A DNA stretch of 31,475 nucleotides from Oxalobacteraceae bacterium (GTDB lineage Bacteria > Pseudomonadota > Gammaproteobacteria > Burkholderiales > Burkholderiaceae_D). Within the stretch, counting starts at the first letter, position 1; every line of letters begins with the position of its first letter. Below, one piece after another: positions 16,905-25,087 of this stretch. A program made the translations under genes and the position numbers. Under the pieces are notes generated by a model. The model had not been told where the DNA came from and did not search any database. It saw nothing but the letters and a program-made list of their open reading frames with translations. Location of the stretch: positions 1-31,475 of the forward strand of contig JAGKXB010000025.1 in assembly GCA_021151485.1 (NCBI GenBank), written 5' to 3'.

Positions 16905-18413
16905 CTACCGCAACTGCCATGGTACATCGCAAACTTCTTTCCAGCTACGAATAATAGGTTTGCCAATACGTGATTTTTCTGGCAAGGCGGCAATTGCTGC
17001 TTTCGTTGCATCTAGCGTAGGGTAGCTGCCGAAATAAATAGCAAGACGTGTTCTTTGTGGCTGCATTTGGATGCCGTAGGTAGAGCGTTTGATATATGTT
17101 TTTCCTGGTGGCAAACTTCTTTCTACTGCTGCAACCAGTTCTGTCGCATCCACATCGGCAGCGATGCGTATAGTGGCAACTTGGATGGTGTAGTGACCTA
17201 GTTTGGCTTGTTCTTGCGCGTATTGAAAGCTTTGTTTGATACGTTGATTAACGACGACATTGATATTTTTATTTTTGTTGGGCGTGGCTTTATTTTGATT
17301 GACGTTGTTTTTGTTGCTATTTTTGTCATCGTCGTCCATGTCATTATCATGATTTGCGGCGGTGGCTGTGGGTGTGATCGGCGATACAGATTTTATTGAT
17401 GCTATGGGCGTTACTGGCGCTGCAGAGATTGTTGCTGCTGTAATTGGCGCAGCTGGTTTGATTGGCGCTGCTGTTTTTTGTAAATAATTCGTCAGATAAG
17501 CTGCGCTTGCCGCACTCACCATCACAGCAGCGAGTAGGCTTAATAACCACTTGATGTTCGTTCTTGGTGTTGGTTCACCTGGTATTGATGTTGTTGAAAA
17601 GTTGGGCCCAAGATCTCGTATGGCAAGTTGCACATGTTTGAGTTTGACTTGTCTTTTTTGATCCGCATAAGCAGCAAGTAGTGCTTTATCGGCCAACAAA
17701 TTGATGCGTCGTGCCCGGCCTTTGGCATCATTCAACAAGCAGCGTTGCGCGCTCCACGAAAACATGCGGCCACCGCGCCATCCGGCGACTCGCAGTCTGT
17801 GTTCCAGATAGGCGATTGCATCTTCTTTTGATAGATTTTGTAAGTTCAGTCGATAAACCACACGGTCACGTACTTGTCGCAGGTGTGGCGCTTCTAGCAA
17901 TGTATTCAGTTCTGGTTGACCAAAAAGAACAATTTGAACCAGCTTGTGATTCCCCGTTTCCAGATTGGACAAACGTCTCACTTCCTCAATCGATTCTGCT
18001 GGCATGGTATGGGTTTCATCGATCAGAACGATGACTTGCCTACCTTGCATATGGCGCTTGAGTAATTCTTGCTGCAATACTTCTAGCAATGCACCTTGAG
18101 TGGTGACAGGAATGTTGATGCCTAAATCTCTGGCGATGACTTCAATGATTTCATCGCGCGAAAATGAGGGGTTGGGTAGATAAACGGTATCGACGTGATT
18201 GGGCAGGCGAGAAAGAAGAATGCGGCTCATCAATGTTTTGCCACAACCAACTTCGCCAATGACCAGCACGATTCCCTCTGCTTGCAAAGTCGCATGCATT
18301 AATCCTGTACTAAATACACCTTTGTCTTTGCCCTCAAAGAAGAAACTGGGATCTGGGGTAATAGAAAAAGGCGGTAATGTAAGGCCGAAATAATCAAGAT
18401 AGAGAGAAGACAT
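16905..18413 (-). CDS. mshM: MshM/ExeA-type AAA ATPase with C-terminal SPOR domain
   Basis: A 502-residue protein, first gene of the cluster. Residues 1-270 are an ExeA/MshM-like AAA ATPase: YFGLTLPPFSITPDP, Walker A GEVGCGKT (53-60), Walker B VIVLIDETH (D132/E133) and FGQPELN. A membrane helix lies at about 286-306, followed by an Ala/Pro/Thr stretch and a charged Asp/Asn/Lys-rich linker (345-385). Residues about 405-490 look like a SPOR domain: HYTIQVATIRIA, then RLAIYFGSYPTLDATKAAIA and a closing KPIIRSW. SPOR domains bind denuded glycan of septal peptidoglycan; ExeA normally carries another peptidoglycan-binding module. A GAGG motif three to four bases before ATG is the ribosome site. Role: peptidoglycan remodelling or positioning for secretin assembly. 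Confidence 0.84.
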   Translation of the reverse strand: MSSLYLDYFGLTLPPFSITPDPSFFFEGKDKGVFSTGLMHATLQAEGIVLVIGEVGCGKTLMSRILLSRLPNHVDTVYLPNPSFSRDEIIEVIARDLGINIPVTTQGALLEVLQQELLKRHMQGRQVIVLIDETHTMPAESIEEVRRLSNLETGNHKLVQIVLFGQPELNTLLEAPHLRQVRDRVVYRLNLQNLSKEDAIAYLEHRLRVAGWRGGRMFSWSAQRCLLNDAKGRARRINLLADKALLAAYADQKRQVKLKHVQLAIRDLGPNFSTTSIPGEPTPRTNIKWLLSLLAAVMVSAASAAYLTNYLQKTAAPIKPAAPITAATISAAPVTPIASIKSVSPITPTATAANHDNDMDDDDKNSNKNNVNQNKATPNKNKNINVVVNQRIKQSFQYAQEQAKLGHYTIQVATIRIAADVDATELVAAVERSLPPGKTYIKRSTYGIQMQPQRTRLAIYFGSYPTLDATKAAIAALPEKSRIGKPIIRSWKEVCDVPWQLR

Positions 18414-18421
18414 AGCCTCGC

Positions 18422-18451
18422 ATCCTATGGCTTTAGTTTGCTCTGTGTCAA
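18422..18451 (-). promoter_or_regulatory. Candidate sigma-70 promoter of the pilus operon
   Basis: On the minus strand a consensus -35 TTGACA (18451-18446) is followed after 18 bases by TAGGAT (18427-18422), a 4/6 -10 box. Transcription would begin only two to three bases before the MshM-like ATG, giving an almost leaderless mRNA, so either translation is leaderless or this is a chance match. No better pair is visible in the 210-base divergent region between this gene and the PhaM-like gene. Confidence 0.3.
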
Positions 18452-18623
18452 TTCATAAAAGCAATTTTTGCAATGTGCTATCGGAAAATACGATTTTTAT
18501 TGCAAAGAAATAATGATTAATAATGTCGGTAAGATAGCGGGTGCAGATTGTAGATTATCGGTCATAAGGTATTGTATTAATTGGCGATTAAAGTGCGGTG
18601 GGATATGTTTGTTGGAGGCAGCT

Positions 18624-19253
18624 ATGTCAGGAAATAAATCGAAGTCTTTATCGGGTGCTACTACCAATTCCTCCAACCCTACTAACACTAGTACTAATAC
18701 GACTAATTATGCGACTCACAGTATGAATCCGAGTGCGGCGGCCTCGCTGGATTTCGTGAAAAATCTTTGGGGTGGTATGCAGATTCCTGACTTTACCCAT
18801 GCGGCAGGTATGAACATCCCTACGGTGTCGATGCAGGATTTGGATAAAAAAATTGAAGATTTAAAAACTGTCGAATCTTGGTTGCAAGTCAATATGAGCA
18901 TGTTGCATAGCACCATACAGACGCTGGAGGCGCAGCGGGTAACATTGGCAACTTTGCAATCGATGAGTGCAACGCTTGCGGGTGTCGCTCAACAAAGTGA
19001 GATTGAAAAGGGTCAATCGGATAGACACGCTCAACTTGACCAGCCAACTGCTTGGTGGAATGTGTTACAAGACCAATTTAGGGCAGTATTGAGTTCGGTG
19101 GTGCCTGATACTAGCGAAAACGGTGTGACAAAAGTTGCGACGCCTAAGCCACAAAGTGGAAAAAAGTCAGTGAAAAGGCCAGCCACAACCGTAACCAAAA
19201 CAGCAGCAAAACTACCAGCGCCGCGAGCTGCAAGCAAAAAAGCAGTGGAATGA
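18624..19253 (+). CDS. phaM: PhaM-like polyhydroxybutyrate granule-associated protein
   Basis: A 209-residue protein. The N-terminal conserved block reads SLDFVKNLWGGMQIPDF, then PTVSMQDLDKKIEDLKTVES and WLQVNMSMLHSTIQTLEAQR with LATLQSM, which is the PhaM pattern known from Ralstonia-type beta-proteobacteria. The C-terminus is Lys/Pro/Ala-rich (GKKSVKRPATTVTKTAAK), like the DNA-binding histone-like tail of PhaM. PhaM activates PHB synthase PhaC and tethers granules to the nucleoid. Start at ATG 18624, not the longer upstream frame, because GGAGG (18614-18618) lies six bases before it and conservation begins there. The insert SSNPTNTSTNTTNYATHSMN after the first Mets is low-complexity. Single gene, divergent from the pilus operon and convergent with rpoH. 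Confidence 0.82.
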   Translation: MSGNKSKSLSGATTNSSNPTNTSTNTTNYATHSMNPSAAASLDFVKNLWGGMQIPDFTHAAGMNIPTVSMQDLDKKIEDLKTVESWLQVNMSMLHSTIQTLEAQRVTLATLQSMSATLAGVAQQSEIEKGQSDRHAQLDQPTAWWNVLQDQFRAVLSSVVPDTSENGVTKVATPKPQSGKKSVKRPATTVTKTAAKLPAPRAASKKAVE

Positions 19254-19377
19254 GTCTAGTGAGATGAGTGCTCTTCGCTAGGTTGTGTAAGCCCAGCTTC
19301 TTTGCTGTGGGTGGCCTCTATGATTACTCTCAAATCGGTGTTGAGCTTGCTGAGCGCTGCGTTGCACATCGATTTGG

Positions 19378-20277
19378 TTAAACATAGGCCGCTAATGCGG
19401 TTTTCATCTTCTTTAATGCGCTGGTTTCGATTTGACGTATGCGTTCTGCTGATACGCCAAACTCATCGGCCAGGGTGTGCAAAGTGGCGCCCGAGCCGTC
19501 ATCATTAGCCAGCCAGCGTGCTTCTACAATTCGACGTGAGCGTGGGTCCAGTTTGCTGAGCGCAGATTCCAAGCCTTCTGAATGCAGACGTGTGACTTGC
19601 TGTGCCTCCAATACCTTGCTCGGTTCACTCAAATCACTAGAGAGATAGGCAATTGGTGCAAAACGATCGTCTTCATCATCATTTGGCGCTTCTAACGCAA
19701 TATCGTGGCCCGTCAGACGGGTTTCCATTTCAATGACTTCTTCCGGTTTGACGTTCAGTGTTTTAGCCAGCTCATCAACCTGTCCTGGTGTCATCGTATC
19801 CAGGCCTTTTTTGTGGCTACGCAGATTGAAAAACAACTTGCGTTGTGCTTTGGTCGTGGCGACCTTCACCATGCGCCAATTTTTAATGATGTATTCGTGA
19901 ATTTCTGCCTTGATCCAATGCATTGCGTAGGAAACCAGGCGTACGCCCTGGTTAGGATCAAAGCGTTTGACTGCTTTCATCAAACCAATATTGCCTTCTT
20001 GAATCAGATCGGCATGTGGTAAACCGTAACCCAGATAACCACGCGCGATGGAAACGACCAAGCGCAGATGGGACAAAATCAATTCTTGCGCTGCAGCCAG
20101 ATCGTTATGGTCACGTAGGCGAGTGGCCAGAGAAATTTCTTCTTCATGGCTCAAGATCGGCAAACGATTGGTGGCGGAGATATAGGCATCAAGATTACCT
20201 AAATTACTAGAAAATCCGAGACTCAAAGCAATATTACCAACCGGTGACAGTGCAGATTGTGCAGAAGCTTCTTTCAT
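19378..20277 (-). CDS. rpoH: RNA polymerase heat-shock sigma factor RpoH (sigma-32)
   Basis: A 299-residue group-3-like sigma-70 factor. Region 1.2-2: YISATNRLPILSHEEEISLA, then ILSHLRLVVSIARGYLGYGL, DLIQEGNIGLMKAVKRFDP and SYAMHWIKAEIHEYIIKNWR. The RpoH box ATTKAQRKLFFNLR is intact, which separates it from other sigma factors. Region 4 HTH: TLHTLADEFGVSAERIRQIE. Start at ATG 20277 is set by GAGGA about six bases upstream; the upstream TTG has no ribosome site. It directs transcription of chaperone and protease genes on heat shock. 101 bases separate it from ftsX, and that gap carries a perfect CIRCE operator, so it probably has its own HrcA-repressed promoter in addition to read-through from ftsYEX. 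Confidence 0.95.
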   Translation of the reverse strand: MKEASAQSALSPVGNIALSLGFSSNLGNLDAYISATNRLPILSHEEEISLATRLRDHNDLAAAQELILSHLRLVVSIARGYLGYGLPHADLIQEGNIGLMKAVKRFDPNQGVRLVSYAMHWIKAEIHEYIIKNWRMVKVATTKAQRKLFFNLRSHKKGLDTMTPGQVDELAKTLNVKPEEVIEMETRLTGHDIALEAPNDDEDDRFAPIAYLSSDLSEPSKVLEAQQVTRLHSEGLESALSKLDPRSRRIVEARWLANDDGSGATLHTLADEFGVSAERIRQIETSALKKMKTALAAYV

Positions 20278-20336
20278 TTTTTCCTCATCTTCCTGTTTTA
20301 AGCGCAACGTAAAGCTTTAAAAATACGTGGAGCACA

Positions 20337-20366
20337 ATATTAGCACTCTCTTGCTTTGAGTGCTAA
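20337..20366 (-). promoter_or_regulatory. Putative rpoH promoter overlapping CIRCE
   Basis: On the minus strand TTAGCA (20366-20361) and TAATAT (20342-20337) are separated by 18 bases, giving a 4/6 -35 and a 5/6 -10 box. The -35 and spacer are entirely within CIRCE. Transcription would start about 50-55 bases before the rpoH ATG. Prediction from sequence only. Confidence 0.5.
20340..20366 (-). promoter_or_regulatory. CIRCE operator (HrcA site) upstream of rpoH
   Basis: A perfect CIRCE element, TTAGCACTC-N9-GAGTGCTAA, 62 bases before the rpoH start codon. HrcA repressor binds CIRCE and releases it on heat stress; the classic targets are groESL and dnaK. It is the only 9-N9-9 CIRCE I see in the window. 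Its right-hand end on the minus strand runs into a -10-like TAATAT, so repression by promoter occlusion is a straightforward reading. Confidence 0.95.
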
Positions 20367-20378
20367 CTGACGCTCTGC

Positions 20379-21305
20379 TTATGGGATGTTTCTCAGATGA
20401 TATTTGACCGACAGCATTGCACCTAAAAACCCCAGTGCAGCGCTGGTTACTAGTAATACGCTGATTGCCAGTGGGTCGAGGGGCATGATTTGGAATGAGG
20501 ATCCGTATAGTTGTGCAAAAGTGGCGATCGCTTGATTTAATGGGCGCAACGCTAGCATGACGATGGTGAGAGCCGCACCTGCTGAAGAGACAGAAAGTAA
20601 AATGCCAGAGTAATAAAACGGACGGTGTATGAAGGCATCTGTTGCACCGACCAATTTGGAGACTTCAATTTCGCTCAATTGCGTCAAAATTTGTAAACGT
20701 ATTGTATTAAAGATGATGGCGATTACAACGATGGCAAGCGTGCCAGCCAACATGAAAAAAGCGATTTGGAAAATATGTAGCAAAGCGGCTAGGCGCTTGA
20801 TCCAGTTGCTATCAATTTGGACGTTTTCTACGTGGGGTAATGCGCTGAGTTGTTTTTCGATATTTTCAATATCGATTTGAATATGATCGGCATTATCTAA
20901 TGTTTCCAATTGCAACACGTAGCTATCGGGCAAAGGATTGTCGCCCAGTGTGGTTAACACATCGGACAAATCACTTTTCTTTTGCAGCATGTCGAGTGCT
21001 TTTTTGCGTGGAATAAACGCGATTTTTGCATTTGGTACGATCTTGCGAATTTCGGGCGCGAGTGCTGTTGCGTCTTCTTGTGAAGTATCCATCGCCAGGA
21101 ACAGACTGATTTCTGGTGTGATGGTGATTTGTTGGGAAACGGGTTTGATGTTATCGAGTAGGGTCAAACCAGCAAACGGTAGTGTGAATACTAGGGCGAT
21201 GACTAATACATTTAAGACGAAACTGCCCGGTGCATGACGCAAATGCGTGAGCATCGTGGAGCAGGCAAATGCATGTTGCCGTAGCCATTTTAGCAATTGC
21301 TTCAT
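20379..21305 (-). CDS. ftsX: Cell-division ABC transporter permease FtsX
   Basis: A 308-residue membrane protein with the FtsX layout: cytoplasmic N-terminus (MKQLLKWLRQHAFACSTM), helix 1 (about 28-50, FVLNVLVIALVFTLPFAGL), a large periplasmic domain (about 55-175, includes NAKIAFIPRKKALDMLQK), then three helices (about 180-205, 232-255, 277-300) with the cytoplasmic loop ILTQLSEIEVSKLVGATDAF, the characteristic coupling region. With FtsE it signals to peptidoglycan amidase activators at the septum. Its ATG overlaps the ftsE stop by four bases. Normal length. Confidence 0.93.
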   Translation of the reverse strand: MKQLLKWLRQHAFACSTMLTHLRHAPGSFVLNVLVIALVFTLPFAGLTLLDNIKPVSQQITITPEISLFLAMDTSQEDATALAPEIRKIVPNAKIAFIPRKKALDMLQKKSDLSDVLTTLGDNPLPDSYVLQLETLDNADHIQIDIENIEKQLSALPHVENVQIDSNWIKRLAALLHIFQIAFFMLAGTLAIVVIAIIFNTIRLQILTQLSEIEVSKLVGATDAFIHRPFYYSGILLSVSSAGAALTIVMLALRPLNQAIATFAQLYGSSFQIMPLDPLAISVLLVTSAALGFLGAMLSVKYHLRNIP

Positions 21306-21994
21306 GCTGAGCCCTCCGTGTTGGCTGTGTTGTTTTGCTCGGCCACACTCAATTTGCCTTGGGATAAATAAATCACGCGTTGTGCATTGTTTAGCAGTGT
21401 TTCGTCATGCGTAGAAATCAAGCAAGTCACGCCTGCTTTATGAAAGTCCTTCAGTGCCGTCAAAACCTGATTAGCACTGGCGCGGTCGAGATTGGCTGTC
21501 GGTTCGTCGGCCAGAATCAGTTGTGGGCGATTTACAATAGCACGCGCAATCGCGGCACGTTGTTGTTCACCGCCAGATAGGCTTAACGGCATGGCATGCG
21601 ACTTTTCCAGCAAATTGACTTTGTCCAGCGCAGCTTCTGCTCTTTCTTTTGCTTGGGCAGTGGATTCACCTAAAACAATCAATGGATACATGACGTTTGA
21701 CAAGATGGATCTATCTGTTAAGAGTTGATGATGCTGAAAAACCAATCCTAAGTTGCGACGCCAGAAAGGTAAGGCACGTGCTTTGATCCGTGTCATGTCT
21801 TGACCATTGATGATGATACGGCCTGAACTGGGGCGTGTGATGGCGGCAATTATTTTTAGCAGCGTAGATTTGCCAGCGCCGGATGGGCCAGCTAAAAATA
21901 CAAACTCACCTTTGTCTACGGATAAGGAAATATCATGCAAGGCGGGTTTGGACTCGCCTGGATATTGCTTACTGACATGATGGAATTCAATCAT
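21302..21994 (-). CDS. ftsE: Cell-division ATP-binding protein FtsE
   Basis: A 230-residue ABC ATPase: MIEFHHVSKQYPGESKPALH, Walker A GPSGAGKST (36-44), Q-loop region GLVFQHHQLLTDRS, signature LSGGEQQRAAIARAI and Walker B LILADEPT followed by the H-loop (STHDE). The order ftsY-ftsE-ftsX-rpoH on one strand is conserved in beta- and gamma-proteobacteria and supports the call over generic LolD/MacB-like ATPases. It lies 68 bases after ftsY; the ribosome site before its ATG is weak. Confidence 0.94.
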   Translation of the reverse strand: MIEFHHVSKQYPGESKPALHDISLSVDKGEFVFLAGPSGAGKSTLLKIIAAITRPSSGRIIINGQDMTRIKARALPFWRRNLGLVFQHHQLLTDRSILSNVMYPLIVLGESTAQAKERAEAALDKVNLLEKSHAMPLSLSGGEQQRAAIARAIVNRPQLILADEPTANLDRASANQVLTALKDFHKAGVTCLISTHDETLLNNAQRVIYLSQGKLSVAEQNNTANTEGSA

Positions 21995-22062
21995 TGTGGA
22001 ATTTGATATTCTAAAATTGTGACGTGGGAAGATTAAATAATCATGCCTTACGGTTCATTTTG

Positions 22063-23016
22063 TTAGGGTAATAAAGCATCGACGAATTCTTGTGCATTAA
22101 AAGCTTGTAAATCTTCAATTTGCTCGCCAACGCCGATGAAATAAACTGGAATGGGGCGGATTTTTGCAATTGCGGCCAAGATGCCACCTTTGGCGCTACC
22201 ATCTAGTTTGGTAATGACCAAGCCTGTTAATCCCAATGCATCATCAAATGCTTGTACTTGGGCCAAGGCATTTTGACCAGTGTTTCCATCAATGACGAGC
22301 AACGTTTCATGTGGCGCCACATCCATGCTTTTGCCAATGACGCGTTTGATTTTTTTTAGCTCTTCCATTAGGTGTAGCTGGGTTGGTAATCGCCCAGCTG
22401 TATCAATCATGACGACATTCATATTGCGCGCTCGTGCAGATTGAACGGCATCAAAAGCGACAGCGGCAGGGTCGCCAGATTCCTGTGAAATAACCGTAAT
22501 GTTGTTACGTTCACCCCAAATCATTAATTGTTCACGTGCGGCTGCTCGGAAAGTATCGCCAGCTGCTAGCAAGATGGATTGCTGATGACTTTGTAAATGC
22601 TTGGCCAGCTTGCCTATGGTGGTGGTTTTGCCTGCACCATTGACTCCAGTAATCATGACAACCAGCGGCTGGTGCTTGCCCAACTCTAATGATTTTTGTA
22701 AGGGGCTCAGCAGGTCGAATAGCAGGGTTTTGAGCGCAGCTTTGACTTGCAGTGGATCGGTGAGTTTTTCGTCTTTAACTTTTTTCTTTAGTGCGCTCAA
22801 CAGGGATTCTGTTGCCACCACACCGGCATCGGCCATCAGCAGGGCAGATTCTAGCTCTTCATACAGATCGTCATCGATTTTGGCGCCGATAAATAACAAG
22901 CTCAAACTAGATGATGTTTTGGCTAAGCCCGTTTTTAGGCGGGTCAGCCAGGCATGTTTATTGGCGGGAGGGGTGTCTGATTCTACTTTTGGAGATTTTT
23001 TAAAAAAACTAAACAT
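22063..23016 (-). CDS. ftsY: Signal-recognition-particle receptor FtsY
   Basis: A 317-residue SRP GTPase. N domain about 20-105 (KTGLAKTSSSLSLLFIGAKI, DLYEELESALLMADAGV), G domain with G1 GVNGAGKT (124-131), the motif GDTFRAAAREQL, DTAGR and TKLDGSAKGG, ending EDLQAFNAQEFVDALL. It docks SRP-ribosome complexes at the SecYEG translocon for membrane-protein insertion. The long acidic A domain seen in E. coli FtsY (~500 residues) is absent; only a ~20-residue N-terminal tail (MFSFFKKSP) precedes the NG core, a length common in beta-proteobacteria. First gene of the ftsYEX-rpoH run. Confidence 0.95.
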   Translation of the reverse strand: MFSFFKKSPKVESDTPPANKHAWLTRLKTGLAKTSSSLSLLFIGAKIDDDLYEELESALLMADAGVVATESLLSALKKKVKDEKLTDPLQVKAALKTLLFDLLSPLQKSLELGKHQPLVVMITGVNGAGKTTTIGKLAKHLQSHQQSILLAAGDTFRAAAREQLMIWGERNNITVISQESGDPAAVAFDAVQSARARNMNVVMIDTAGRLPTQLHLMEELKKIKRVIGKSMDVAPHETLLVIDGNTGQNALAQVQAFDDALGLTGLVITKLDGSAKGGILAAIAKIRPIPVYFIGVGEQIEDLQAFNAQEFVDALLP

Positions 23017-23068
23017 GGTTCCGTGATTTCATGACGTACAGCTAGCAGCAAACAACACACACAACATA

Positions 23069-23107
23069 CACAACAAATAGCGACTTTGTGAGTAACTATT
23101 TGTTGTG
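23069..23107. repeat. 12-bp perfect inverted repeat between the GGDEF gene and ftsY
   Basis: CACAACAAATAG (23069-23080) and CTATTTGTTGTG (23096-23107) are exact reverse complements with a 15-base spacer. It lies 50 bases past the diguanylate-cyclase stop and 53 bases before the ftsY start on the minus strand. The stem is AT-rich and no T-run follows, so it is a poor intrinsic terminator; an operator upstream of ftsY is an alternative. Confidence 0.75.
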
Positions 23108-23158
23108 ACATACATTCATTTGCATTTTAACAGAGGGGGCGCCATGAAATTCTATACT

Positions 23159-25087
23159 TTATAAGTCACTGAAGTAGCGGAAACTGTTTTTGCCGCGACG
23201 TTTGACCTCATACATAGCCCCATCAGCGTGGCTCAGTACCGTTGAAACATCATCTCCATCGTCAGGGAAAATACTAATACCAATAGATGCACCAATATTG
23301 CAGTGATGTTCACCTATTACGACGGGTTGAGATAAGGATGCAATAATTTTCTCGGCAATTGGACTGGCATTGCGTGCATCCAGCATATTGAGCAGGATGA
23401 TAGTGAATTCGTCTCCTCCCATTCTGGCAACGGTGTCGGATTCGCGGACGCACTCATTTAAACGTTGCGCCACAATTTGCAGCAAGGCATCGCCTGTGTC
23501 ATGGCCATAACCATCATTGACGGCTTTAAATCCATCCAAGTCGACAAATAACAAGGCAAATCGTGTGCGTTCCCGTTTACTTCTTGTCGCGGCTTGTTGA
23601 AGACGATCAAGGAAGAGTGCGCGATTTGGCAAACCGGTTAATTTGTCAAAATGTGCTAGCTCTCGTAGTCTTTCTTCCATGGTTTTACGCAATGTGACAT
23701 CTTCTAACATGCCCACATAGCCAATTACATGCTGTTTGTCGTCTTTAACTGGCGTGATAATTGCATCATCCCAGTAGGTTGAGCCATCTTTGCGATGATT
23801 GATAAACTCTCCACGCCATTGTTGTTCAGATGCGAGTTTTGTCCATAAATTAGACGTGTTATCGATGGAATTTTGAGATGGCTTTTCAATTGATGATTCA
23901 TTTGACGGCAATGCGGTACCTCCTACTTCGGCAGGATATTTGCCTTGGACTTCTGTTAAGTCATAGCCAGTGTTTCGTTCGTATTGTGGGTTAACCCATT
24001 CAATACGACCAGTAGGATCTGCGATGACGACAGCGATTGGGCTAGATTCTTGCACCGTGCCAAGAATGCGGAAGCGCAGCAAGTCCTTCGCAATTTTGCG
24101 GCGATAGGTATCAACAAATGCCACCAAGATACCGATTATTAATGCAAGCAACATCACAATCGTGACAACCTGTATTTTTTGTTTTAATGGAAACAAGCTG
24201 TCGACTTCCCTCATGTTGAATACTTTCCATTCGCCAGCGGGGTCGTTCCATTCTAGGGCTTTACTTTCCAAAGCATAATGTTGGCCGGAAAGTTCAATTT
24301 CTTTTGAGTTTGGATCAAAAGGTAGTAAGTCTGGTTGATTGCTTTCAAATCGTTTGCCGAACTGTTTCAAATTATGAATGGCGGCAACACGCTCCAGATT
24401 AGACGGTGGAGTCATGGCGAATAGCCAGTTTGCTCTTGTGCTGGCAAATACAACGCCTTGTGGCGACAAAAGAATCGAGTTGCCACCTAGTTGATTTAGC
24501 TGCTTATCCAGCGGTTCACCAGGCATTTTGATCACGATTACACCAATGACGGGACTTTCTGGTGCGGAGGTTTCATACAAGGGGGCTGCGAAATACAAGC
24601 CACGTTCACCAGAGTAGGAGCCAACCGCTGCATAAACGTTATTTTGTCCATGGATGGCACGTTGGAAATAAGGGCGAAAAGCAATGCTGTTGCCCGTGGA
24701 GCTCTTACCTGTTGTTGCATGTGCGACGATTAAGCCATCCCGATTAATGACGTATAAACCATCGGCGCCAAAATGTTGTTGTGGGGATTTTAATCTTGCT
24801 AATACGGTGGGGGCATCTGCCGGTAATTTTCCATTTGCTGCATCTTTCAGGATGGGCTCATTGATGCCCAACAAGATTGCGGCGCCCATCGGCTGACTAC
24901 GTATCGTTTTGGTATTCAGGTCTAACACCACTAATTCAAGTGCGTCATTCATTTTGGCTCGGCTATCTTCTTCTGCTTTGCTTTTTAATGATTGCACGAG
25001 ACCAAAACTTGCCAGCAATCCGATAGTCAATGCGACAGAAATAATGATGCCCTGGCGCCAGGAGGGAGAATGTATAAATTGCGGCAT
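23159..25087 (-). CDS. Membrane diguanylate cyclase: Cache-like sensor, PAS, GGDEF
   Basis: A 642-residue inner-membrane protein. Helix 1 (about 14-32, IIISVALTIGLLASFGLVQS), a periplasmic dCache-like sensor (about 40-300; GLYVINRDGLIVAHATTG and RPYFQRAIHGQNNVYAAVG are typical), helix 2 (about 305-327), a PAS domain with PAC (about 345-475; VIADPTGRIEWVNPQYERNT, GYVGMLEDVTLRK), and a GGDEF domain (about 478-640). The active site MGGDEF is intact (557-561), and the inhibitory I-site R548-E-S-D551 stands five residues before it, so it should make c-di-GMP from two GTP with product feedback. No EAL domain. AAAGG seven bases before the ATG. Ligand unknown. Confidence 0.92.
   Translation of the reverse strand: MPQFIHSPSWRQGIIISVALTIGLLASFGLVQSLKSKAEEDSRAKMNDALELVVLDLNTKTIRSQPMGAAILLGINEPILKDAANGKLPADAPTVLARLKSPQQHFGADGLYVINRDGLIVAHATTGKSSTGNSIAFRPYFQRAIHGQNNVYAAVGSYSGERGLYFAAPLYETSAPESPVIGVIVIKMPGEPLDKQLNQLGGNSILLSPQGVVFASTRANWLFAMTPPSNLERVAAIHNLKQFGKRFESNQPDLLPFDPNSKEIELSGQHYALESKALEWNDPAGEWKVFNMREVDSLFPLKQKIQVVTIVMLLALIIGILVAFVDTYRRKIAKDLLRFRILGTVQESSPIAVVIADPTGRIEWVNPQYERNTGYDLTEVQGKYPAEVGGTALPSNESSIEKPSQNSIDNTSNLWTKLASEQQWRGEFINHRKDGSTYWDDAIITPVKDDKQHVIGYVGMLEDVTLRKTMEERLRELAHFDKLTGLPNRALFLDRLQQAATRSKRERTRFALLFVDLDGFKAVNDGYGHDTGDALLQIVAQRLNECVRESDTVARMGGDEFTIILLNMLDARNASPIAEKIIASLSQPVVIGEHHCNIGASIGISIFPDDGDDVSTVLSHADGAMYEVKRRGKNSFRYFSDL

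Noticed and set aside
18468..18623. 52-codon upstream extension of the PhaM-like gene
   Set aside because: Cys-rich, unlike any PhaM N-terminus, and a strong GGAGG ribosome site directly precedes ATG 18624.
19254..19377. Possible hairpin CCCAGC..GCTGTGGG between phaM and rpoH
   Set aside because: The stem is short and mismatched and no T-run follows on either strand, so I do not call a terminator in this convergent gap.
20278..20307. TTG start ten codons upstream for RpoH
   Set aside because: The region holds GAGGA, the ribosome site for ATG 20277; the extra residues are not part of RpoH proteins.
22601..23026. 141-codon plus-strand open frame
   Set aside because: Antisense to the FtsY N and G domains, no recognisable motif.
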